Positions 17,444 through 26,023 of a DNA stretch of 64,000 bases are shown here, piece by piece; the stretch's first letter is position 1; the number at the start of each line of letters is the position of its first letter. The notes under the pieces were generated by a model. The model had not been told where the DNA came from, made no database searches, and was given only the letters and a program-made list of their open reading frames with translations. The DNA is taken from positions 1 to 64,000 of the forward strand of contig CAMWXJ010000004.1 in assembly GCA_947178215.1 (NCBI GenBank). The letters run 5' to 3'. Source of the stretch: an uncultured Porphyromonadaceae bacterium (lineage in GTDB: Bacteria > Bacteroidota > Bacteroidia > Bacteroidales > Muribaculaceae). The position numbers were made by a program, and so were the translations under genes.

Positions 17444-19003
17444 ATGGCACAGTCATCAGGTCGACTCTCGCCGCGTCAGAAGATGATAAATCTTATGTAT
17501 ATCGTTCTGACTGCGATGCTGGCGCTCAACGTATCAAGCGACGTGCTCGACGGCTTCACACAGGTCGAGGACGGACTTTCGCGCACCAATGCCACCGTGG
17601 CGCAGCGCAACGACGCGATTCTCAGCCGCCTACAAGACTTTGCCGATACCAATCCCGGCAAGGGCACCCCTTGGTTGGTCAAGGCCCGCGAGGTTACCGA
17701 GGCCACAGGGCGCATCAACAGTCTTGTCGACTCATTCAAGCTCGCCATTGTGCGTCAGGCTGACGGCGAGGGCGCGGCTATCGACAACATCGAGAACCGC
17801 GAGGACCTGGAAGCCGCATCGGTGGTGATGCTCAACCCCACCTCCAACCAAGGCCGCAAGCTGCGCGAAGAAGTCGACGGCTACCGCACCTTTATCGAAA
17901 GCATGATAACCGACAGCACGAAACGTGCGGCAGTAGCCAAGGCTCTATCCACCGACAAGGTCTATGACCGCACATCGGGCGTCAACAGGCTATGGGAAGA
18001 GGCCCGGTTTGAAAACCAACCGGTGGTGGCCGCAATAACGCTTCTGACAAAGCTCCAAAACGACATACGCTTCGCCGAGGGCGAGGCACTCACCACCCTG
18101 CTCAACAATGTCGACGCCGGCGATGTGCGAGTCAACGAGCTCAACGCTTTCGTTATACCCGACAGCCGTATCGTGATGCGCGGCGAAAAGTATCGCGCCA
18201 ACATAGTGCTTGCCGCAGTCGACACCACGGCGCGCCCCACAATCAGCATAGGCGGCCGCGAGCTGCCACAGAGCGCGGCGGGAGTGTATGAGTTCGTGCC
18301 GCAGACCACCGGCTCGTTTGACTACTCCGGCACCCTCGACGTGACACACGGCGACGGCACGGTAACGTCGCATCCTTTCAGCTCGTCGTACGTGGTCATG
18401 GAGCCGTCGGCTACCGTCAGCGCCACAATGATGAACGTGCTATATGCCGGCATCAACAATCCCCTGAGCATTTCTGTGCCTGGCGTGCCGTCGGGCAATG
18501 TCAGTGCCACGATGAGCAACGGCCGCCTCACACGCAACGGCGACACATGGACAGCCGTGCCCGACAAGGCCGGCAAGGAAGCCGTAATCAACGTAGCGGC
18601 AAGCCTCTCGGGCGGCACTCCGCAGCAGGTCGCTTCCATGACTTTCCGCGTACGCCGTCTGCCCGACCCCATCGCCTATATCGCCATAGGCGACGAACGC
18701 TACAAAGGAGGGCGTATGCTGCCAAAAACTCAGCTCATGGGTGCCAAAGGGCTTGGCGCTGCTATTGACGACGGCATGCTCGACATCGATTTCCGCGTAG
18801 TGAGTTTCGAGACGGTGTTCTACGACTCAATGGGCAACGTAATAGCCGAACTCTCCGACGGCGCCGACTTCTCAAAGCGCCAGCTCGCGCAGTTCCGCCG
18901 CCTCAGCCGCGGCAAACGCTTCTTCATATCACGCATCAGAACCATAGGCCCCGACGGTGCCGAACGCACCCTCCCCTCGGCCCTGGAAGTCATCGTAGGC
19001 TGA
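17444..19003 (+). CDS. gldM: type IX secretion protein GldM/PorM
   Basis: A 519-residue protein anchored by one N-terminal helix (about 14-36, MINLMYIVLTAMLALNVSSD). It then extends through the periplasm as four domains, starting with the helical LDGFTQVEDGLSRTNATV region and followed by beta domains. GldM passes torque from the GldL motor to the PorK-PorN ring. The conserved family start SPRQKMINLMYIVLTAMLALN is clear. It lies 5 bases after gldL and 34 before gldN. Length matches the family. Confidence 0.95.
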   Translation: MAQSSGRLSPRQKMINLMYIVLTAMLALNVSSDVLDGFTQVEDGLSRTNATVAQRNDAILSRLQDFADTNPGKGTPWLVKAREVTEATGRINSLVDSFKLAIVRQADGEGAAIDNIENREDLEAASVVMLNPTSNQGRKLREEVDGYRTFIESMITDSTKRAAVAKALSTDKVYDRTSGVNRLWEEARFENQPVVAAITLLTKLQNDIRFAEGEALTTLLNNVDAGDVRVNELNAFVIPDSRIVMRGEKYRANIVLAAVDTTARPTISIGGRELPQSAAGVYEFVPQTTGSFDYSGTLDVTHGDGTVTSHPFSSSYVVMEPSATVSATMMNVLYAGINNPLSISVPGVPSGNVSATMSNGRLTRNGDTWTAVPDKAGKEAVINVAASLSGGTPQQVASMTFRVRRLPDPIAYIAIGDERYKGGRMLPKTQLMGAKGLGAAIDDGMLDIDFRVVSFETVFYDSMGNVIAELSDGADFSKRQLAQFRRLSRGKRFFISRIRTIGPDGAERTLPSALEVIVG

Positions 19004-19037
19004 CACATATCCACCATCAACCATTCCCCAACAACAG

Positions 19038-20183
19038 ATGATAAACAGGTTTTCACGACATATAGCCATAGCGGCACTATTGACGACGGCGTTTATTACC
19101 GGCTCACCGCTCCTTTCGGCCCAGACCGACACCCGCAGCGCGGAATCGTCGAGCAGCGGCATAGTGCGCCGCAATGCCGCCGCGGTGGAGGCAGCCAAGT
19201 CCGCGGCAGCCACCGGCGTGACCGAACGCATGCAGCATCGTTTTGAGACTACCCGGGATGTCGGCGATGCCGACCGCGCGTGGATGCGCGTGATATACCG
19301 TCAGCTCGACCTCGACAAGGGCGCCAACTCGGCCCTTTACTATCCCGTCGACGTAATAGACGGCGACGAGAACCTGTTCCGTATCATAATGCGTCTGCTT
19401 ATGGACAACCGTCTGGCGGCCTACGAGTATCTCGACGGCCGCGAGATATTCGACGACAAATACCGCATCGAGGTGCGCGACCTGCTCGACAAATGTTACA
19501 TAGCTTACTCCGAAGCGCGCAACTTCAACGCCAGCAATCCGCGCTTCATCGCCGACGAAGCCGACATACCCGCGGCCGAGGTCACACGCTACTATATCAT
19601 TGAGAAATGGGAATACGACCGCCGTAACAACCGACTGCAAAGCAAGGTCACGGCGATATGTCCCGTGCTGATGCGCACCGGCGAATACTCGTCGGAATCG
19701 GAGCCGATGCCGCTGTTCTGGGTGAAGTACGACGACCTGCGGCCACACCTCATGACACGAGCCGTGTTCCTCAGCGACGACAACAACCTCCCCACCGCCA
19801 CTTACGACGACTTTTTCACACTCGGCCGCTACGACGGCGAGATATACAAGACACGCAACCTGCGCAACCTGTCGATGAAGCAGCTCTATCCCGACCCCGA
19901 GGACCGCAAACGCGCCCAGGACTCGATACAGGCTTCGCTTGACAACTTCGACAATAAGCTGTGGGTGCCGTCGCTCGCCGAGCTGACAGCGGCACGAGAG
20001 GCGGCAACAGACTCCGTCGCGGCAGCCTCAGGCGATAACGAGAAAACCACGCCGTCGCGTACACGCTCGCGCACTGCCAAGGCCGCGGCAAAAAAGAGCA
20101 AAGCCAAAACACGCAAAGAACCCAAGGCACCGAAAGCCGCATCAAGCACAGCCACACGCAGTGTGCGCAACCGCCGAAAATAA
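19038..20183 (+). CDS. gldN: type IX secretion protein GldN/PorN
   Basis: A 381-residue secreted protein with a signal peptide ending at LLSAQ. The conserved core includes WMRVIYRQLDLDKGANSALYYP, FRIIMRLLMDNRLAAYEY, YYIIEKWEYDRRNNRL and YDDFFTLGRYDGEIYKT. GldN binds GldK to form the periplasmic ring. Residues from about 335 to 381 are a low-complexity tail full of Lys, Arg, Ala and Thr that is unlike the core and very basic. The tail may be disordered and could meet negatively charged surfaces. The gene closes the gldKLMN set; a small gene follows after 47 bases. Confidence 0.93.
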   Translation: MINRFSRHIAIAALLTTAFITGSPLLSAQTDTRSAESSSSGIVRRNAAAVEAAKSAAATGVTERMQHRFETTRDVGDADRAWMRVIYRQLDLDKGANSALYYPVDVIDGDENLFRIIMRLLMDNRLAAYEYLDGREIFDDKYRIEVRDLLDKCYIAYSEARNFNASNPRFIADEADIPAAEVTRYYIIEKWEYDRRNNRLQSKVTAICPVLMRTGEYSSESEPMPLFWVKYDDLRPHLMTRAVFLSDDNNLPTATYDDFFTLGRYDGEIYKTRNLRNLSMKQLYPDPEDRKRAQDSIQASLDNFDNKLWVPSLAELTAAREAATDSVAAASGDNEKTTPSRTRSRTAKAAAKKSKAKTRKEPKAPKAASSTATRSVRNRRK

Positions 20184-20230
20184 CGCGCGCCTCACAACCA
20201 ATCGGACTCTCGACACGTTATAACATTGTC

Positions 20231-20755
20231 ATGACCAAATACGAACAACCATTACAGCCCGGCGAGAGCTTCTCGCTCCGCATAGCCCGCATCAACGAGT
20301 TGCCCTCACTGTCGCGCTACCACCGTTGGAGCCTTCTGCGCTTCCGCGGCGAGCCTATCGGTGTGACCCTAAGCACCGCCTACCGCCTCGACGAAACCCA
20401 CCCCGACCGGTTGTTTCTCCGCCTCACGGCCAGTTACCACACTATACGCAGCCAGATTATCCGCCCGCTGCTCGACTACTCTATCGAGCTGACCTATGAG
20501 GTGGGCGATCTCCCGGCGCTTGCGTCGGAGAGCGACGGCGAGCTGCTACTTGCTTCCGGACTGCTTTCGCTCACTCTCAGCACCGGCGTAGGCGCTCTAA
20601 GAGGCATGCTGGCGCTCGGCGTGCGAAACACTTTCCTGGCCCACTATCCCCTGCCGGTATTCCGCATCGCCGACCTCGTGAGCCGCATCACCAATCCCGA
20701 CGGCAACATGGCCGGCACCGGACGCATCGCCACTATCCGCCTCGCCACTACCTGA
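20231..20755 (+). CDS. small SecB-like protein at the end of the T9SS operon
   Basis: I do not recognise this 174-residue protein with certainty. It has no signal peptide and no membrane segment. The pattern of alternating strands (RLFLRLTASYHTI, YSIELTYEVGDL) followed by a helix STGVGALRGMLALGVRNT and then YPLPVFRIADLV resembles the SecB fold. There the last helix carries an RG and is followed by a Pro-rich hydrophobic strand. SecB-type chaperones keep exported proteins unfolded. Its place after gldN and before a strong terminator suggests co-expression with T9SS. The SecB match is my inference from pattern only. Confidence 0.5.
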   Translation: MTKYEQPLQPGESFSLRIARINELPSLSRYHRWSLLRFRGEPIGVTLSTAYRLDETHPDRLFLRLTASYHTIRSQIIRPLLDYSIELTYEVGDLPALASESDGELLLASGLLSLTLSTGVGALRGMLALGVRNTFLAHYPLPVFRIADLVSRITNPDGNMAGTGRIATIRLATT

Positions 20756-20783
20756 CACAACACTCCACCGTAAAAAACCTATA

Positions 20784-20819
20784 ATGCCGCACCGTCAACG
20801 CGAGTGCGGCATCTTTTTT
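20784..20819 (+). terminator. Rho-independent terminator closing the T9SS operon
   Basis: A perfect 9-base stem (ATGCCGCAC with GTGCGGCAT), an 11-base loop and a run of six T. It lies 28 bases after the stop of the SecB-like gene. Confidence 0.88.
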
Positions 20820-20852
20820 CACATCACCCGACATGCCGTGTTGCGCGGCAAG

Positions 20853-20894
20853 AAAAGTATCGCCCCGCAAGTCGTCGTAGACCTGCGGGGCGAT
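20853..20894 (-). terminator. Rho-independent terminator after the POT transporter gene
   Basis: On the minus strand an 11-base perfect stem (ATCGCCCCGCA with TGCGGGGCGAT) is followed by ACTTTTCT. It lies 26 bases after the stop of the POT gene and faces the T9SS terminator. Confidence 0.8.
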
Positions 20895-20920
20895 GTGGAT
20901 ATTATGGCTTTGCGCCTTTA

Positions 20921-22645
20921 TCAGATAGCGTCGGCCTCGACGTTTTCGAGGTCTTCGCTCTTCTGGGCGGGTGTTTCGACGGGAGCGTCGGCAGTGGCGG
21001 CTTCAAGCTTCTTCATGATTGAGAAGATAAAGCCGGCGGCGCAAAGACAGATGACAATGAGTATGCCCCAGAGAGTCCACACGGGAATCTTGCCCCAGAG
21101 GAGCATGGGGATTGACACAAGGTAGTTGCCGAGAGCGGTGGCGGCAAACCAGCCGCCCATCATCGAGCCTTTGAGCTTGGGAGGAGCCACCTTGCTGACA
21201 AAGGAGATGCCCATGGGCGAGAGGAGAAGTTCGGCGAAGGTGAGGAGCAGGTAAGTGGAGATGAGCCAGTCGGGCGACACGGCGGCGTTGGTTCCTACAA
21301 TCGACAGAGAGCCGATAAGCATCACGCCATAGGCCACGGCAGCGAGCACCATGCCGTAGCCAATCTTGCGGGGAGCGGAGGGCTCTTTCTTACGCTTGGC
21401 GAGCCAGCCGAAGATTGCGAGCGACACGGGGGTGAGGGCAACTACATAGAAGGGGTTGAACTGCTGATACTGCTGGGGCTGGATTCCGTCGACAACAGAG
21501 GGAGTGGAGCCGTAGAAGTAAACTAGAAGGGCTGCGACAGCAGCAAGTATCACGAGGCACACAATCTTACCCTTGGCTTTCGATGTGAAGAAGTTGAAGA
21601 TTGCATACATGCCCACGGCTATCGAGAAGAGGGCCCATACATTGAAGCCGATACGGGTCCAGCCGGTAGCTTCGGGTGAAGTGCAGCTCTTGGCAAACTC
21701 GGTGAGGGTGGCACCGTTCTGGTGGAACACCATCCAGAAGAAAATCACGACTGCAAACACAAGCAGGAGGGCAACCACGCGGGCCTTGGTCTGGGCCGGG
21801 GTGAGTTCGGGCTCGGCGCTCTTGACAGCCGCTTTCTTGCTGTTGGAGGCGGGAGCGACTTTCTTGTCGGTGATGATATGGGAGTAGGTGCGACGACCTG
21901 CGAAGTAAATCAGGAAGCTGATGATAAGCGAGAAGCAGGCTACGGCAAAAGCATATGAGTAGCCGGTGGAGAGAGTGGCGATGTAGTGGTTGCACCATGC
22001 GGTGAGGTCGGAGCCCACGGTCATGCCGTTCTCAGCAGCGAGAGCGGTAATCTCGGCACCGTTGGCGGCCACGCCGTCAAGGAAGCCGTTGCACAATGCC
22101 GGAAGCTTGGCCACGTAATTGAGGCCCTCGGCGTGCAGCGCGATGTTGGTCATGGCGGTGGCGGCCATGGGAGCGAACATCGAGCCTATGTTGATGAACA
22201 TATAAAACAGCGAGAAGGCGGCGTCGCGCTGGCCCGAGAAGCGGGCGTTGTTGTAGAGGTCGCCTACCATTACTTGCAGATTGCCTTTGAACAGGCCGGT
22301 ACCTATTGCTATAAGAGCCAGTGCGCAGCAGAGTACCACAAGCGAAGTGGTGGAGCGGATGTCGGTGGGAATCGACATCACGGCATAGCCGGCAAACATT
22401 ACTATGACGCCGGTTACAACACATTTATTGAAGCTCCATTTGTCGGCAACCCAACCGCCGATGAGCGGCATAAAGTAGACGAGCGCGAGGAATATCGCAT
22501 AAATCTGTCCCGATACGGTAGAATCGAATCCGAATTTTGCTTGTAGGAAAAGCAGGAAAATCGCCAGCATGGTGTAATAGCCGAAGCGTTCGCCGGTATT
22601 GGCGAGCGACAGCACATACAAGCCGGCCGGTTGGTTCTTGAACAT
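20921..22645 (-). CDS. POT/PTR family peptide transporter
   Basis: A 574-residue, multi-helix transporter of the proton-dependent oligopeptide family, which takes up di- and tripeptides at the inner membrane. The first helix carries NTGERFGYYTMLAIF, matching the ExxERFxYY motif, but the first Glu is replaced by Asn. GLFKGNLQVMVGDLY and SLFYMFINIGSMFAP (about 110-160) match the second family signature. A hydrophilic loop rich in Lys/Ala (about 260-285) precedes the second helical bundle. The C-terminus is acidic and probably cytosolic. It is the last gene of an operon with sufE and the M28 gene, and is followed by a terminator. The peptides could come from DPP-IV or SusCD uptake. Confidence 0.9.
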   Translation of the reverse strand: MFKNQPAGLYVLSLANTGERFGYYTMLAIFLLFLQAKFGFDSTVSGQIYAIFLALVYFMPLIGGWVADKWSFNKCVVTGVIVMFAGYAVMSIPTDIRSTTSLVVLCCALALIAIGTGLFKGNLQVMVGDLYNNARFSGQRDAAFSLFYMFINIGSMFAPMAATAMTNIALHAEGLNYVAKLPALCNGFLDGVAANGAEITALAAENGMTVGSDLTAWCNHYIATLSTGYSYAFAVACFSLIISFLIYFAGRRTYSHIITDKKVAPASNSKKAAVKSAEPELTPAQTKARVVALLLVFAVVIFFWMVFHQNGATLTEFAKSCTSPEATGWTRIGFNVWALFSIAVGMYAIFNFFTSKAKGKIVCLVILAAVAALLVYFYGSTPSVVDGIQPQQYQQFNPFYVVALTPVSLAIFGWLAKRKKEPSAPRKIGYGMVLAAVAYGVMLIGSLSIVGTNAAVSPDWLISTYLLLTFAELLLSPMGISFVSKVAPPKLKGSMMGGWFAATALGNYLVSIPMLLWGKIPVWTLWGILIVICLCAAGFIFSIMKKLEAATADAPVETPAQKSEDLENVEADAI

Positions 22646-22672
22646 GTTATTTGATTTAGGGTGATTGATTTG

Positions 22673-23110
22673 TCAATGTGATGATTTGGCTTTGTAGGCG
22701 AGCGCATAGGCTTTCATCTGCTTCAACATGGCGAGCAGGCCGTTGCTGCGCGTGGGCGACAGGTTCTCGGCAAGGCCTATGTCGGCGATGAAGTGGAGAT
22801 CGGCATCAAGAATCTCGTCGGGGGTATGCCCGTTGAGCACTTTTACAAGCATGGCGATGATGCCCTTGACGATGATGGCGTCGGAGTCGGCAGTGAAGTG
22901 TATGTGGCCGTCGGCATCCTGCTGCGCGTCGAGCCACACGCGGCTCTGACATCCCTCGATGAGTCGGTCGGGAGTTTTCAGCGAGTCGTCGATAGGCGGG
23001 AGCGAGTTGCCTGCGTCGATAATCATTGCATAGCGGTCCATCCAGTCGTCGATGGCGCTGAAATCCTCGATTATTTCTTGCTGTGTTTCTTCTATCGTGG
23101 GTTGTGACAT
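22673..23110 (-). CDS. sufE: cysteine desulfuration protein SufE
   Basis: A 145-residue SufE that accepts persulfide sulfur from the cysteine desulfurase SufS and passes it to the Fe-S scaffold. The acceptor cysteine is C54 in LIEGCQSRVW. The remaining conserved parts are FTADSDAIIVKGIIAMLVKVLNG and LSPTRSNGLLAMLKQMK. Length and motifs are standard. It lies 2 bases after the M28 gene and 27 before the POT gene on the same strand. No other suf gene is in the window, so the operon link is positional rather than functional. Confidence 0.93.
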   Translation of the reverse strand: MSQPTIEETQQEIIEDFSAIDDWMDRYAMIIDAGNSLPPIDDSLKTPDRLIEGCQSRVWLDAQQDADGHIHFTADSDAIIVKGIIAMLVKVLNGHTPDEILDADLHFIADIGLAENLSPTRSNGLLAMLKQMKAYALAYKAKSSH

Positions 23111-23112
23111 AA

Positions 23113-24126
23113 TTAACGGTAATTATAGATGAAATGGACCATGGTGCGCCCCACGGCTCCGAGTGTCGACCGGTCTACGGAGCTCATGTCGTCGGCATGG
23201 GTGTGCCATGTCTCCGGAAATGTTCCGGTGGCGTCCGACCGGCTCTCTACGATGTCAATGGCCGGTATGCCGGCGTTAATCAAGGGCAGATGGTCGTCGA
23301 GGATAGGCCCGCCAAGCTGATCGGGGAAACGCGAGGCGCAGCCTGCCGCACGGGCCGAGGCCCATACCCTGTCTACCAGAGCGGGATTGGCCTGCTGCGA
23401 GAAATATTCACGATGGAAACGTGCGCCGGGGGCGCCTACCATGTCGAGAACCACAGCGGCCTGCGGGCGTTCGGCAGCCGACTTGTATGGCAAATGGGAG
23501 GCGAAGTACTGCGAGCCTCGGCACCAGCTGGCGTCATCGCCGCTCGTGCCTGAATCTTCAAGGTCGACAAATAGAAGATCGACGCCTACACCGGGAGTCT
23601 GCAAGCCCATCAGCCTCGCCAGTTCGAGCATCACGCCCACGCCCGAACCGCCGTCGTTGGCACCGGGGATAGGCTTGTCGCGCTTCGACTCGTCGGCGTC
23701 CTCGTCGGCCACCGGGCGTGTGTCGTAGTGCGCCGCCACGATAAGACGCTTGGCTGCATCGGGGTTGAAACATCCAATGATATTCACAAGCGGCACCTTG
23801 CGCGACGGATTCATCGGGTCGGGTTCGGTGGTGCGCTGCACTATCACCGTATCGGCGCCATAGCGGCCAAGCTCGCTTATTATCCACTCGCCGCACCGCT
23901 TTATTGCGTCGGAGCCGGGATTGCGCGGACCCATTGCCACCTGCGCCGCCACGGCGGCATAGGCCGAGTCGGCACTGAAAGCGGGCAGGCTCACCGCCTG
24001 AGATGTATGAGCTGCGGGCGTCGTCGTTGCCGAGGCACCCCCCGAAGAGCGCCCCGAACACGCGCATGCCCCAACCATAAGGGCGCACGTAACCGCTGCT
24101 ATTGTGACTAAATGTTTAATCTGCAT
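23113..24126 (-). CDS. M28 family lipoprotein, glutaminyl-peptide cyclotransferase-like
   Basis: This 337-residue exported protein has a lipobox with Cys21 (LMVGAC); I chose the start MQIKH, which gives this signal. The M28 zinc site is visible as HYDTRP, GANDGGSGV, FVDLEDSG, VVLDMVGAPG and WHTHADD. The single-zinc glutaminyl cyclase branch matches best, including the DDHLPLINAGIPAIDI segment. These enzymes make N-terminal pyroglutamate on exported proteins, common in Bacteroidota. An aminopeptidase role is the alternative. It heads an operon with sufE and the POT transporter, behind a good promoter. Confidence 0.82.
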   Translation of the reverse strand: MQIKHLVTIAAVTCALMVGACACSGRSSGGASATTTPAAHTSQAVSLPAFSADSAYAAVAAQVAMGPRNPGSDAIKRCGEWIISELGRYGADTVIVQRTTEPDPMNPSRKVPLVNIIGCFNPDAAKRLIVAAHYDTRPVADEDADESKRDKPIPGANDGGSGVGVMLELARLMGLQTPGVGVDLLFVDLEDSGTSGDDASWCRGSQYFASHLPYKSAAERPQAAVVLDMVGAPGARFHREYFSQQANPALVDRVWASARAAGCASRFPDQLGGPILDDHLPLINAGIPAIDIVESRSDATGTFPETWHTHADDMSSVDRSTLGAVGRTMVHFIYNYR

Positions 24127-24162
24127 ATCAAGTGTCGCTTGTCTATGCAACAAGCGCAAGCG

Positions 24163-24194
24163 CAAAATTAACCCATTTTAGCCAAAATCACAAA
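24163..24194 (-). promoter_or_regulatory. promoter of the M28-sufE-POT operon
   Basis: On the minus strand the -33 box TTTG (24191-24194) and the -7 box TAATTTTG (24163-24170) are separated by 20 bases, the expected spacing. The leader to the ATG at 24126 is about 36 bases. Confidence 0.6.
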
Positions 24195-24271
24195 CTAATT
24201 TATCAACATATCGGTAGATGGCGGCGATGCCGGCCCGTTTTGTCAGCCGTTTTGTCGTGTCTCTCGCGCCG

Positions 24272-25951
24272 TCAAGGATGCAGATGTGCAGTGTAAAGCG
24301 AGTCGATGCGTGCAATATCCCGACTGTCCATGCCGACAGCCGCAGGCGTCACCGCCTCGTTGTGGTCGTCGAGATACACGTACGGGCGCGGAGTGTAGCG
24401 GTTGCTTACGAGCGACTGCGTCTCGTCGCTACGACAGCTCCGCAACCCGGCAAGCATCATGGCGGTGGGAAACACTGCCTCGCTCGTCGCTACCGGTCGC
24501 CGACGATTGGCTTCGGCGGCCAGATAAAGATTCTGATGACGGGATCGGTAAGCGTCGCTCATCCACACAAGCATAGGCACATGCAGCTGTTCGTAGGTAG
24601 GGATAGGCGAGGCGTGGAGAAAATGCTCGCGCTCGTCGTCGAATATATCCTCGCCGTGGTCGGAGGTATAGATTAGCGCGCCACTTATCCCACGGTTCTC
24701 AATACGGTCCATAATCTCGGCGAGCAGACGGTCGGTGAGCACGATAGTGTTGTCGTAACTGTTGACGAGCGCGGGGCGGTAGCTCTTTTCCGCTTCGAGC
24801 GGCGCGTCGGGGGTGAAAACAGCTGCCGTGTCGGGATAGCGGTCATTGTAGCGGTAGTGCGAGCCGTAGGTGTGTAGCACTACGAGCATCCTGTCGCCGG
24901 CACCGAGGCCTGAGGTCACGCGGTCAAACACCGGAAGCAGGTCGAGGTCGTTGCGGTGTGTGCCGAGACTGTCAGCAAGAAAAACGCAGGTGTCGGCCTC
25001 GCTGCCAAAAGCGTCTATCAGCGCGCCGTTGCGTCCCTGATCGGATATGAATGCGGTGGGAATACCCGACTCGGCAAAAGCGGCTATCACACTCTTAACG
25101 TCATATATCGAGTCGCCAAACTCGCGCGCGCTGACATGCGACAGCATCAGCGGCACGCTCTTGTGGGTGGTGTTGCTCTGTGACAGCGCACGCGGAAAAG
25201 CGGTAAGGCCGCTGCGACCCGAGAGCCGCGGGTTGGTGGCGCGTCCGTAACCGTAGAGCTGCCATTCTGAGGCACGCGAGGTCTCCCCCACCACAATCAC
25301 GGTGAGCACGCCCGCAGTGTCGACAGGTTCGGAGCCGAAAGTAAAGTCGCGGCTCGTGTCGGCATACCGCGCCTGCTTTTCCACCCTGTTTACGGCGAGC
25401 ACCAGATTGTAGAACGCGTTGAGGGGATATAGCTGACGTAGCGGGCGGTAGGGGGTGGCCGCCACAAGACACAGCCCGAACAGTGTGCAGCCGAAAAGTG
25501 TGGTCATGCGTCCGAGTGCGCGGTTGCGTCGCAAAAAGTCGTCCGACAGTTCATAATCGCGGCAGAGACACACCACCGCCATTACCAGCGGAGGTAGATA
25601 AATCACTAAAACCACGGCGAAGGCCGGAATCATATCTTCCAGCAGCTCCCCCGCCTCGCTCACCGTGGTGGTGACAACGTTGAGAAACATATCGACCGCT
25701 ATCACCGAACCACCGTAGAGGGTTAAAAGCACCATCTGGAACGCATCAATGAAGATGAAGAAGAACAGACACCACACCGACCAGCCTACGCGCCCGGTGA
25801 CCGAAAGCAGCAACCACAGCACTCCGCCCGGCAGCACTATACCCGTGACGTTCTGCAACAAGGTGTTATGCTCCGTGAAGCAGAAAACCACATTAGGGAC
25901 AATAAGAGCGAGCAATGTCCACCAATACGTTATGCGGGCGAGTTTTGGCAT
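24272..25951 (-). CDS. EptA-like phosphoethanolamine transferase
   Basis: A 559-residue inner-membrane enzyme. The N-terminal part has about five helices (to residue 170). The periplasmic sulfatase-fold domain follows with VVGETSRASEWQLYGY, where the Thr near 224 is the likely nucleophile, and YTSDHGEDIFDDEREHFLHASP with the metal ligands. Enzymes of this family move phosphoethanolamine from phosphatidylethanolamine to lipid A or glycan. The acceptor cannot be told from sequence. The gene is monocistronic as far as I see, 72 bases downstream of the D15 barrel gene on the same strand. Lipid A modification can reduce binding of cationic peptides. Confidence 0.87.
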   Translation of the reverse strand: MPKLARITYWWTLLALIVPNVVFCFTEHNTLLQNVTGIVLPGGVLWLLLSVTGRVGWSVWCLFFFIFIDAFQMVLLTLYGGSVIAVDMFLNVVTTTVSEAGELLEDMIPAFAVVLVIYLPPLVMAVVCLCRDYELSDDFLRRNRALGRMTTLFGCTLFGLCLVAATPYRPLRQLYPLNAFYNLVLAVNRVEKQARYADTSRDFTFGSEPVDTAGVLTVIVVGETSRASEWQLYGYGRATNPRLSGRSGLTAFPRALSQSNTTHKSVPLMLSHVSAREFGDSIYDVKSVIAAFAESGIPTAFISDQGRNGALIDAFGSEADTCVFLADSLGTHRNDLDLLPVFDRVTSGLGAGDRMLVVLHTYGSHYRYNDRYPDTAAVFTPDAPLEAEKSYRPALVNSYDNTIVLTDRLLAEIMDRIENRGISGALIYTSDHGEDIFDDEREHFLHASPIPTYEQLHVPMLVWMSDAYRSRHQNLYLAAEANRRRPVATSEAVFPTAMMLAGLRSCRSDETQSLVSNRYTPRPYVYLDDHNEAVTPAAVGMDSRDIARIDSLYTAHLHP

Positions 25952-26023
25952 ATATGCGGTAAATGAATGAAAGCGGCATAAAAAAGTACCGGTATAACAA
26001 CAGCACAGGCCGCCGGGTTCCGC

